NCBI RefSeq assembly: GCF_024868665.1
Contig: NC_079906.1
Location: 10,240,833 to 10,304,832, forward strand
Reading direction: 5' to 3'
Length of the DNA stretch: 64,000 nucleotides
Source: Triplophysa rosa
Lineage: Eukaryota > Chordata > Actinopteri > Cypriniformes > Nemacheilidae
Shown here: positions 1-16,500 of the stretch, one piece after another
Numbering within the stretch: position 1 is the stretch's first letter
How the letters are laid out: the number at the start of each line of letters is the position of its first letter
Translations under genes and position numbers: made by a program
Notes under the pieces: model-generated
Database searches by the model: none
What the model saw: the letters and a program-made list of their open reading frames with translations, nothing else
What the model was told of the DNA's origin: nothing

Positions 1-696
1 CACAATGGTTAAGATGAATTGTTGCAATACACTAAAAACAAACAGTGGACACATTGGCAAGAAGCTTCACGAGAAATGTTTTTCTTGCTATTAAAACGAC
101 TAAAGCCTCATATTAAAAACTTTTTGGAATTAAAATGTACTGTCTGCTTGATTGTTGGACGTTTCTACTCCAAAATAAAATGTTTCTACTTAAGTTAATC
201 TTATTTAAACATCTAACGCATCTATTGCTTCTGAGTGTGATACAAACTATTTTTATTACCTTCCATGCAGGATGCTTACGTCTGGTTGCCCCATAAGGAC
301 TATTTGCAAGTGTATTTCAATTTAAGTTATTCAAGTAAACATTATGTTTACAAAAAGGCATCTATACACAAACCAACACAAATATAGATATCATAAAATA
401 CTCTCAATACCTCAAAACAGAAACCCTCTGTCTCCGAGCAAACAGACACTGGGTGGAGGAAAAGGTCATGACACAAGATTTGTGACTAAGCCAGACTGAA
501 GCAGATGTTGCTAAAGTTAAAAGAATATATTAGGTTGCTCAACTCAAATCTGGATGGATTGGACCAAGAGGAAAGGTTAAAGCCTTCAGGACTGGCAAAT
601 GGAATGTCTCTGTCTTTATGTCAGTAATGCTGAACTATTGGCATTTGCTCTTTCTCTCTTTAGGCTTCCATAGTTGTGGGAAAATGGCGTTTTTCT
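1..696 (-). other. smarcb1 3' UTR and downstream flank
   Basis: AT-rich sequence beyond the smarcb1 stop codon with no coding exon that I can recognise. On the minus strand an AATAAA-type poly(A) signal is read at 257-252, about 440 bases past the stop, and is a plausible 3' end. Where transcription really ends is inference. Confidence 0.5.
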
Positions 697-4617
<3,921 letters not shown>

Positions 4618-7565
4618 GTTGAATTTTAGCAAGTTCCGGTGTCATGCGATTTTGGGCGCAGGAAAATGACGTAAGCGGGAGTCTCTCTCTCATGCTCTCG
4701 CTCTCTCTCTCGCATTAATTTTGGCATAATATAGTTCACACTGTACACTTCAGTGTAATGAAGTATATTAATTAATAAAGAATATAGCCTATACGAATTA
4801 ATTATAAATATTTGAGAACAACGAGTGCTGAAATTAACACGAAAAGCTTTGTGATGCTGAGTAAATCCAGACAAGTCTTTAAATAAATAATAAAAGTTAA
4901 AAAAAAATTTTTTTAATTATGCAATGTACTTTGTCTTGCTTTTTGTGTTGTATGTTTTCATTCCCCACTGTTTGTAACTATTCTTTTAAAACTAGATTGT
5001 TACCTTGTTACTCATAAAATGTGAATGGCTAATGAATGATACAATAATGATACAAATTATTCCCAGAAATAGGAAGAATAAAGTAACCTCATGCTTGGAC
5101 AGCCACAGCTTTCTTGAGCCTTTGCAATGTGAATGTATACATATAGAAAACGTGGCCTATTTACGTGAAATCAAACAATGAAACATAAATGGATCTTCCC
5201 CATATTTATTTGTAAGTTCTTAAAAATGTAGCTTTTATTTGTACATACAAAGGTGCATTTATTCATTTATCTTGTCAACAGTAAAATAATTATAAATAAA
5301 ACAATTGTAAACACGTAAATAAATAAAAATTGGGCAATATACTGGACTTTACTATTAACACAGTAACATTCAGACATAAAAAAGGAGACAAAAACAAGAA
5401 TCAAACAAAGACCCAATCCGGACATGGCACAACAAGCCGCAGGCAGAAAGATTTGATTTTAATTTTGTCATTTTCTGACAGCAGGTCAAGGAGAAATGCA
5501 TTAGAAGTATATGAGTGGATTCACTGTTGGCATAAAATTTCACCATGCACCATTTCATACATTAAGCACAATTGCTATTTTGTTCCAGTTGAGTTATATA
5601 GCTGGCATAATATCAGGAACGCATAACCAACCTCCTCTTTCATTTCTTGTCACATGCACACAAGTACACACACTAATAGTTAGTACATACTAACCCTTAA
5701 TTTTTACATTCTCAAATAACTATCATTCAGTTTGTTTAAAAACAGTTTACATCGTGAGGGCACAAGGTGGTTAAGACTTATCTATACATTTTGTACCCAC
5801 AATGTATAGAAACCTGTACACACACATATAAACAAACATACACATATAACTGAGTAAACAGTTCTGAAAATCTACTGTTTTCATAAAGACCACTTAATGT
5901 AATTAATTAATTAATTGGTCAGAAAGCACTCGTGGATTTAGTTCACAATGCAAAAAAGGCTTAGTAGGGTGAAGCCACACTCACAGTGTTTGGTACAAAC
6001 TGCAAATACCACCCGTAGAGTTTTAGAATTCTGTAATGTATGGCAAATACATGTCGAAATCAACAGCAAAAAAAAAACGATGTAGGAAAAGCTTTGGCAT
6101 CGACATCTTTCTAAATCAACTGATTTGGATGACAAGACCCGTCACATAATATTTCCCTTTTATATCCATTAATACACATTAATAATATTATTTGGAGCTA
6201 TTTAATAACCCAAAATAACAGTGTAAACCCTGCACCTCAGACATGTCATCTCCTCATGCTCAATTGTGACTTTGTAACACGTAAAGCAGTGGTTCTCAAA
6301 CTTTTTCGTTGTAAGGCCCCCTTTGTGTTAAGTGCATCGCTTTGCGGCCCCCCATATAAAGACGTATAATCTTAAACTTAGAATTTTAATTAAACCAAAA
6401 ACATTCAGTTATACAATGCTGAAACCTCAATTCTTTTGGTTGGTGGTGTCATTTTTCTGATGTTTGATTGCATAAAATCTATGATAAATTTCTATATTTC
6501 ATAAAATGCCACAAAATCTGTGGCCTCCCCTAGATCCATCTTGGGGTCCCCCAGGGGGCCACGGCCCCTAGTTTGAGAACCACTGCCATAAAGGCAACCA
6601 GCAGTCAAGTAGCAGTCAATAGAGAATCCTTCAGTCTGTCATCTTGTTGTAACCTGACAGGTGTAACAGAAAGAACTGACCACCAGAGGGCACTGACAAG
6701 CACAAATCCAATGCAGTGATACTGAGTGTAGTCGCTTCTCTTGCTCAAATGAGCACTTCCTCTCTCTTAGGACCCTGATAAAATAGTTATAGGTCTACCT
6801 GTAAGTGTTTCAGTAAATAATAGTGATGAATGTCACGGTTTTAACATAATTTAATTTCCAGTGTGTCTGTTTTCGGACTCATAATCATAGTCAGCCTTCT
6901 CAACACACCACTGGTGGAAAGTTGTCGTTGCTTATCACTGTGAAACCGGTTCATTTCAGTGCCGTCTACAAGAAAACAAAGCATACTCAAGCTAAATTAG
7001 CAGCAGCTAGGATGAAAAGTCAAACAGACAAACAGAGGATGAATAACCAAACAAAATACTGTACACTTTACACATTTTGTACTGTACATGTAATACTGTA
7101 GCTATACCAACAGCGATCATAAGATCCCACAGACTGTGATAGCATTTTTGCTATTGAGCTCAAAGATGAATCGAATGTAAAATCCACATTTGAAATGAAA
7201 AGGATCACATGAGATTTCCACAAATCTCTAAGTAAAGGACTGTTTGTTCTAAAGTGCTTCCGACGTGTGTTTGCTTTTTTCAAATGTAGTCTGCTCATGC
7301 ATGAACAACCGCATTTGGTTTAGAAATTGTTTCTCGCACAGTGTCTTAAGGCAAACTTTTCATGATCCACAGGAGCCCTATGTCTGTCACATAGTCTGTA
7401 AAGACATAAAACACAGGGATAGCTTCCTTCAAGAAACAAGCTCAGTAATGCATTAATCCAGAAGCCACTGGATACAAGATCCAGATAATACTGTGGGAGG
7501 GGTTAATAAAGTGACTCTTGCTCATCTCCAAAGTCCAAACGGTGCTCAGTTAGATGAACGTGCTT
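4618..7565. other. smarcb1 promoter side and ralgds 3' UTR/intergenic
   Basis: No coding exon is recognisable. Just upstream of smarcb1 there is a CRE-like TGACGTAA at 4668-4675 and a CT-rich tract at about 4681-4713. From about 5200 to 7565 the sequence probably contains the long ralgds 3' UTR: minus-strand AATAAA signals are read at 5210-5205 and 5239-5234. A hAT MITE occupies 6287-6585. UTR extent is inference. Confidence 0.45.
6287..6585. mobile_element. hAT MITE (CAGTGGTTCTCAA ends)
   Basis: Terminal inverted repeats begin CAGTGGTTCTCAAAC and end GTTTGAGAACCACTG, a classic hAT-Charlie type terminus. Flanks ACGTAAAG and CCATAAAG resemble a decayed 8-bp target duplication. No ORF. Confidence 0.8.
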
Positions 7566-10500
7566 TCAGAAAAAGCCCTTGGGTATTTTAAACCCTTTTT
7601 GCTTCATGCGTGGCAGAGTTAGGCTAGCAGAGCTCTTTGATCGGCAGGTTTTGGGAACGCCGCGTTTCCTCAGCACAAAGTCATAGTTGGCAGTTGAGTT
7701 CATCGCGTAGAAAACGTTTCCGTTATCAGGGATTTTGAGTTCTGTGGGGTGAAATAAAAAAAATGAAGGTCATGATCTTTTAGTCCATGTTAGTTTTTAG
7801 GTCATCTATATGCAAGAAAGCATTTTATTACCTTTCAGCTTTGAGACTCTTTGTAGTAGTTCATAGTCTTCCGATTTCTCATTGTCCAGGTTGTGCTTGG
7901 CCATGGCTTTCCTAATGACACCTGGTGTTTTATCTTGGCTTGTCACCTGAAATACATGATCATTTATATTAAAGGGGTCATATGGCACTAATACGTTTTT
8001 TTCTGTGTTTTTGGTGTGTTGTAAGTTGCCCATGCATGTATTAGACACGTAAAATTGCAAAAATTAAAGTGTCGGAACAAAAGATGCATTCTATCTAAAA
8101 GCGAATGCTCACCCAGACCTGCCTGAACGCCTCGTGTAACCACACCCCGGCGAATCTACGTCAGTTCGTGGTATGATTTGACTAAGACCGCCCAAATGTA
8201 TACGCAAGTAAGGTGGGCGTACCTGTCAGTACAATTGCTTTGGAACCTGATGTTCCAAATATGGTAAGAGGCGTTACATTTCCGTCACACGCTTGCAGTA
8301 TTCGACCAATCACTACGCACTGGTGAACTGGCCAATCATAGCACACCTCGCTTTTCAAAGCAATGAGCTTTGTAAAAAATCTGAGCGTTTCAGAGAGGCG
8401 GGGCAAAGAGGAGATACAAACATCCACGGTATGTGGAAAATACAGCGTTTTTGAACCTTAAATCGTGTATACACATTGCATTACATCTAAAACAAACGAT
8501 AATATTCGTTTTAGCCGTGTCATATGACCCCTTTAAGACTATACATCAAGTACTCAATACACTTCCAAACTCTTATCACATATCCCATAATGCACTCCTC
8601 ACTCACCAGGATGCTTTTGTACATGTTTCCGTTGTCCTCGTCAAGACTAACTCTGATGATGCAGCAGTCGTTCGTCTGCTGGTTGTACAGCGGTAGCGAG
8701 AGAGACGAGTAGTCAGAAACACCAGAGACGGAGCGTTTGTGAAAGTGGAACGGCTGCCCAGTGGAGGTGGAGACACAGGATGAAGAAGAGGAGGCGGAGC
8801 TGGTGGAACCAAACTCTAGTCCCAAACACGTTCCTGACGCCTCCAAAGATGAAGTGGTGGGTGATTCCCAGAGCTGTAAAATCAATCAAAAGGTCAGAAA
8901 GATGTGAGTTTAAACTTTAAAGGCTACTAGTAGGGATAGTTCACCCGAAAATGAAAATTTTGTCATTATTTATTCATCCTCAGGTCATTCCAGATGTATG
9001 TTGTATGTTCTTTCGCAGAACACAAAAGAAGATATTTTGAAGAATGTGGGTATCAAATGACACTGGACCCCACCGACTTTCACTGTATGCACAAAAAACC
9101 ACTGAGACATTTTTCATAGTATCTTCTTTTGTGGTCCGCGGAAGAAAGAGTCATATGCAGGCTTTGAATGAGGTTATTCGAAAATAATCATCATGGGTAC
9201 ATACAAATATATGATATCCTGTTTAAATACCTTGGAAGAGGAATCAGATGTAAGCTCCCCTGTATCTGAGGTTACATTTGAGTGCTTCAAAGTTGGTGTA
9301 GATGTCTGGAGAAAGAATCTTAGGTTAATATATAGTATAACATATAAACAACCAACAAACAGACAGACTGTAAAGTGTTTACAATGCAGGAACAACTAAA
9401 CATTTCCAACAGCACATTTAAATCAACATTTGAGAAATTTGTTCATTTAAACAAGCCTTTAAGCTGTAAAAACTAGAAATCTGTAATCAATCAAGTAGCC
9501 CAGACCCTTATGAAACAAAAATATACAAAAAATATCTAATGCAATATATTAAATATATATATATATTAAATAATACATTTTCATATTATTGATACCAAGT
9601 GCTTATATTTTTCACTAATATGAAAAGCGGCAATTACTTATGTATTATTCGATATCTTGTAATATTGTAATATATTATCAGTGTGTTATTCTATATATTT
9701 TCAAATATATGTTAAAAAATCGAATATATTGACAGATAATATATAGGAAAATATATTTTCTTTGTGTAAGGGGACATAATCTGCAACCAGCATATGATGT
9801 TATAAGGTCTTACTCTCTGATTGGCTGAATCTGGGGAGTTCAGCAGACTGAGAATGGTCTCTTCTGCATCTGAAGCGCTGGATCCGGCTGATGTCAGACT
9901 GATGGAATCGGCCGTGTCTTTGATGCCGTCTTTGAACCGGCTCAAACGCGGCTGCTCAAAGGACTTGGAGCGTGAGGTGCCCGCGCTGCTGTAGCCCGAC
10001 TCCTCGCTCATGCGCTTCATGATGCCTCCCTTAGTTTTGCATACGGGCTCAGATGGTGGTTCTATCTCACAGGACATAGAGTAGCTGAAAAGCCACCATG
10101 CTTATTAATTATTTAAGTTTAAAATGTTATATTTTCAATAATTTTAGACCTCTGAGGTGATTATATCTATCAAATTCAGGTTTTCTTTTACCTCTCAGCT
10201 TCTGTAAGTTTCTCCACTCTCTTGAACCAATCGGTAAAGCGCTGGTTTCTGGTAAAGTTGTAGTAATTGCAGGTCAGTTGGAGTAACTTGATCTGAGCGA
10301 TCACTTCAAACTCCTAATTGGACAGACAATTTTTTTTACATCTTTGCTTATTGTTATTGTACAGTAAAATTAATAGTTTATCTGTGAATATATTTACAAT
10401 AATGGCATGGCCTCTAGTGCATTATAACAGTTGCAAGGACTCACCTTCCTTCTCTTCTCAAAGTTGATCAGCCCACCCTAAAAAAAACAATAAATTATGA

Positions 10501-13500
10501 GAACCCCTAAAATGTTTTGCTTATTTTAAATGATCTACAATAAGAAAAACATCTCACTCCTTACCTCAAGATGATCTTTCATAGCAGTATCCAACATGAC
10601 TAGATCAGTCAGAAACGTTCCAAGGTACGGAATAGTTCCTTGCACGACACCCTAAACAGCAGGAAGAAGATGAGCAATACAAAATAAATCGAACAGTTTT
10701 GTAGGAAAATATGGAAGTGCTTTAATGTTTATACTTGGCAAGTTTAGCAGAATCTAATCTAATCAATCCGATCACAAGAGGGCGCTGTTGCTTACATATT
10801 ACATATGTTAAACAGAATTTTTTAATAACAATTCTGTCTGTACATACCATGTCTCTGTGCTGATGGTGTCTCCTCTGGCCTCCTTTGTGGTTAATCTCAA
10901 CGATAGCAGATTTAGAGGTGCCCTCCTGCGGAAAGACAGTTTAGAATGTAAGTATTTTAAATAGAAAGAGCATTGCATTGACGCAGTACAGTGTAAAAGT
11001 TGTGCAGTCTTATGACATTAGGGCAGATAAGCCTGTCAAAATGGAATTTAAAGATTGTGGTGTCATGACACACCATGACACAAAATGGAAACCAGAGTTG
11101 GGGTGAATGGTGTTTATAGATAGTGCTGGCCAACACCCTGGGGAAGCCCTTTGGGCCATTATCTGGCCACACAAATTTATGACATCATCCCAGGAATGCC
11201 TTCGTAATGAATTGCACCAGCTGAGTTTTACAAAGCATTTTTCTTCACACCAGCACACATACTCAGGATGTTTTGCTCGACTGTACGTACGTAAAGGAAA
11301 TCTTTCATCATGTGTGGTTTCTTTCTGTCAAGTTTAGCAATTTTCGGGGGAGGCCACACAGAAACAGAATTGTAGATAACATCAAAATAACATTAAGCTA
11401 TTTTTAAACCCTCATACATTCTAAAACACATTTGTGTGTCATGGAAAAATCTATTTCCAATAAAAATCGTAATATTAATTTAAACTATGCAAAAACAATC
11501 TTATTAGTGGAAAGTCACACAGAAACAGACTTCTGTTCTAGATAACATCAAAACACATTAAGCTATTTTAAACCCACATACGTTGCACACATTAAAAAAT
11601 AAATGTACCAATCTATTGGTATCTATCTATTTATTAACTATCTGAAGATGATCTCAATAGGTTTCATATATGTATCCTAATTTGCCATAAAGAAACAATA
11701 TTTTATTTATGATCGGCTGTCATGAATGAATGTTAAAAATGTATTTATAAAACTTTCATAAAAAAACGAAGAAAATTCTAACGGGATGAGCTGTGATGGT
11801 ACACTCTGTATTATTGTGCCGAGTTGCCTGGCAACTCTAAACAGCCGACAAACTAATGAACTACATTACTTCCTGAAAAAATACTTTAATACAGTCAGTA
11901 ATTGTAATAAATATAATTAGTCATTGAACATTTGTGTCTTTTTCATATTGCTATTCCTGCCATTTTTCTAAGAAAAATCCTGTAACCCAAATTAAAATCC
12001 TTGTAATGCACAGACTCTCGCCTGTAAGAGCTGGTTCACTTTTTCAAAGCTGTGGAGTTCTTTCAACACTAATGGATTCTTTTAAAAATGTCTATCAAAC
12101 GTAGCCGAAGCATGCCAACCGGCAAAAAAGCGCAACATAAAGCATTTGAAGCTGTGCTTAACAAAACGCAGCAGGCCGTAGAGAGCTAAACGTTGAGCCA
12201 GCAGGCTGCAGATATTGTGAAACTGAATAAGGGTTTTGTGTTTACTCTGTGGCTGCTATGGTTTTACCAGTGCTGAAAGGGGCTGTAAGACACTAAGCTT
12301 TTCTGTACATGACCGTGTGATATAACCACATCCTGTCTTTCGCCAGCAACGGATACTGACAACAAATATCGGCGGCTTTTACAGTGTACTTTAAAAATTT
12401 GAAAAATGCAAGGTTAGCATGACTGCTAACGTACACAGATGCATCTTAATGCAGAGATGAGCATGCACGACCACACAAAACATGCATGGGCTTCAATAAT
12501 CTTTTCACTCACCTTAATGAGAAGCTCTCTGCTGAGGGAATAATTATTATCATCTGAGAAGATTTCAGACAGCTCCTGGAAAGTCCGACAGCTTTCTCTG
12601 CAAACGGCACAACATTTGCAAGTTATCATCTCCATTTAATACAAACATTATATTTAACAGCATGCAACTTGTGACGCAAATCTCAAATGTGTCACTTTAT
12701 AACATGCATGTCTTTCACAACATTTTCTAGCTGGTCTAGCTTTACTTTGAAGCGTCTTTACCACTGGTAAATGTGTGAATGAGCTAGCACAAAAACTACT
12801 AAACTAGTATCTCTGTCGTCTTGCTCAGGCTTACTGCAGACAGATAATGTAGTCAGGCTTTTACCTGGACACCTCATCCCAGGTCCTCCTCAGTCTATGG
12901 ATGGCGTTACACTGCAAGGCCGACAGGATGGCTTTCAGAGAGGAGAAGCTCTTCAAGATGCGACATTTCTGAATTCAAGACATACAAACAAACATTCATG
13001 AACAGGAATCTAAATAAGAAAATAAAATAAAAGTCCAAATAAAAAATGTGGACTTCCAGTGTACAACATTATACCCCTTATATACAGTACGTAACAGCAG
13101 GTACAACAGCAATAAAGTGAAATTTGATTTTCAGGTTTACTTTCAGGCATATTACTTCATTTATAATACAATATAAATAGGGCTGTCAAACTAATCGCAT
13201 CCAGAATAAAAGTTTGTGTTTACATTATACAGTATATGTTGGTGTACTATGCATACTCATTATGTATTGATAAAAATGACACATTCATGCATATATTTAA
13301 GAAATATATGAAATATAAAAATTAAAGTGGCCATAACTCAGACAGTTTCTGCATATCTCATGTTAATCTTGAGTACTTATAGAATAGTATCGCACCCTTC
13401 AAATATCCGTAGAGTCTTTAGTTTGATCACATTTATAAAAGACAGCTGTACGATTATTTCTGAAAACATACGACGCGTTCGGGGGTGGGCGTAACTAAAG

Positions 13501-16500
13501 CACGTGCGCACCCATTGCCAACAAAACACAGACATGACTCAGTTTCACTTACCGCGTGTGGTTCATGTCTGGCATCTTTAAGCACATCTATCAGTTTCAA
13601 ACGATCTCCAAATCCAGCGTTATATCCACCGTTTATACAACATCCATCACTAAAATGCCGTGAAACAGACCTCAACTTCTCTCACTATCGCTAGAGTAAC
13701 GAGCTGCAGGCCCACAGCGCAGCCAATTTCGACACAGCGCAGCCAATCTTGATGGTAAGCGGGTCTTCCTATCGCTCGTCAGTTGATGCATGGGCGTGCT
13801 TTTCCGGGAGAATTGCCCAATAAGGGACTAAGAAAAGTTGTTACGAAACTGATTTTTATGTTCGAAAAAAACTTTCTGAAACCTATGACGCTGGGGGAGT
13901 GTATCGAGCACAGAAATACTACGTCATACGTCCAACTCGTTTTTTGACAAGTTGACCATGTCAAGCATGAGAAGACAGCACGTTTAATATTGTAAAGAAG
14001 TCAGAATGCATGAAACACCGTTGCACATCCCCTTTAGTAAACTTTTTTATAATTTAAATAATTGGTAAATATAAATAAATACATCTAAATATTTCCTAAA
14101 TATGTAGGAAATATGTAGGAAAATAAATATGCAGAGTACACAGACATACAGTATATTATGTAAACACAAACTTTTATTCTGGATGCGATTAATCGCGATT
14201 AATGGTTTGACAGCCCTAAATATAACACGATAATGATTACAAATAGTATGTTTATTTGTACAACACTGTCCAAGACAAAGAAACTTTAATTCAATAATAA
14301 TTGGAATGCTATTGAATGTGATTCTGTTATGATGTAGTTAGTGATGTATGCTGTAAACACATTGGAAGTTTGGTTTCTCACCCTGGCCACTTCTATCCAG
14401 TGTTCGATGCGTTTTGCTCTTTGAAAGGGTCTGAGGGACCTGTTGTCCAAGCAGGTGGCAATCACACAGTTGGTCACATTGTTGAACTGCGCAACGGTGG
14501 CCCGGATGGTGGGTGCCAGGTGCTCCTTCCCCTTCTTATCCCGCTGGGACCATATGCCACCCAAACAATGATATGGAACAACCCTCTTAAACAGCTCCTG
14601 GGAAACGACAATAATAACAGTTTGGGTTAGTTACCAGATGTTTTGTTAACATTAGTGTTTACTCTTATTTAAGACCAATCACTAAAGCACCTTATTATAA
14701 CCTCTGATGTTTAACTCTAAGCAAAGATCCTCAACCACTAGATTATTTCAACAATTTAAAAATGACTGAAAGCCATTATGACAGGATGATTCATCTCTTA
14801 CCGCATCCACGACTGTTAACTGCTCAGCAACCAGAGCAGGACTGAAGGATGTAAAGTTAAAAAACAGTTCATCCTCCAAGCTGCTCTCCTCAGGTGTGGC
14901 AAAGGGGCACAGATCACCTGCAATGACAAGTTGTCACAGCGAGTTATGCCAGCTTGGAAAGACATCTTTTAGTCTGATATAAAATTCAGCGATTCAGAAG
15001 ATCGATCAAACTGTACCTTCAAGTTCAACCTCAGAATGTTGCCTGTGCTGGAAATGCTCGAGTAAGTTACAAGCTCGTCTCTCCAAATCAGATCCGGAGA
15101 AGTTGAGCTTCAAGTAGGATATGAGGCTTTGCAGGCATCCGTGATCCGGCGGGCTCCAGAAATCTTCAGAGTACTGATCCAACCAAGCACCCAGGATAGA
15201 TGAGACAGTGCTGGTGTGCACATAAAATAGGGTCAACACCCAAAAAGGCTGACTTATAAACGTATGGTTGAACAACAATGCTTACTTTTTAAGCTCCGTG
15301 TAGTCTTCTGAGGAGAGCTTTGATCCCTTTGAGACTGGTTGATTGTGCAATTGGGCATACCTGTGATGGCATGTATTTTAGATCAAATTCACACTATGAC
15401 ATAATTTCAAAATGTGTTTGACGGCCCATGTACCTGTTGAGCAGCAGGTCCAGAACTTGTTTGGTTGTGGTAAAAGTCCGGTAGGTGCAAAGGAATATAG
15501 TCCCGTATGTATAGTCCTTCTCTTTGTACGCGGATACCATGTACTCCACCAGTTTCTCCAGCGTGCCGGCTTTAATGGTCCGACCCTTGCACGTCTCATA
15601 GAGACTGAGGGCAGAATCTGTCTCCACACCCAGCCATCGCTGCCCTTTACTGGCTGTCTGATGGAGCTGCACTTTCCGCAGCGTGATGGTGTAGATGGCT
15701 CCCTCCTCCACCTCCTCTCCAATCTCCTGAACTGAGCTCTATAGAGAAACATTGAGTATGTGGGTTTTTATTTTTGTATAAAAACCTTTTTTCTTTCTTT
15801 ACATAAAACACACACATTCACTAAACGATTATGTAATAATTAAGATATACAGTATTTTACTATTCAGTCCCAAACAGAATACTCAATAGACCACTTCGCA
15901 AGATGTAAACACTGGTCCAGCAGCACTTCTGGATTCTTTTTTAAAATTTTGTTTTATTAAATCTTACACATATAATTAAATATTTGTTGATCATTTTGAT
16001 TTTATTATAAATGTCCTGTATTCTGTTCAAACGTTTGTGCAGTGTTAAAAAAACCGATACAGGAAGTTCCTCTAGACCTGCGTTGAACCAGCATTGTTAC
16101 GATTTTCAAAGTGGTCTATAGAAAAAATGCATGGCGAGACTTGATTTTATCCGGATAATTGGATTCATCAATGAAAAATGTAACATACCAGAATGGAGCA
16201 TAATCAAAGGCAAATTTACTAAAACTAAATATCCCCCAAAAAACTAAACATTATCCAAAAATCTGCAAAGCTTATAGTTCACCCAAAAAAAGTTCTGTCA
16301 TCACTTAATCACAAGAATTCTTTAGAACGCTGATTATTATTCAAATAAGTGTTTCTGTGTATTGTCTGGTGAACGTGGTCAATAGGGTCACCACCACCCA
16401 ACAAACCAAATGTGGGACAGGTAATCCGTTTGTGGGGGACAATGTGGGACACCACTGAAAGGTAGCGAGAAACTGGGATATAATAACGGAATGAAATGCT

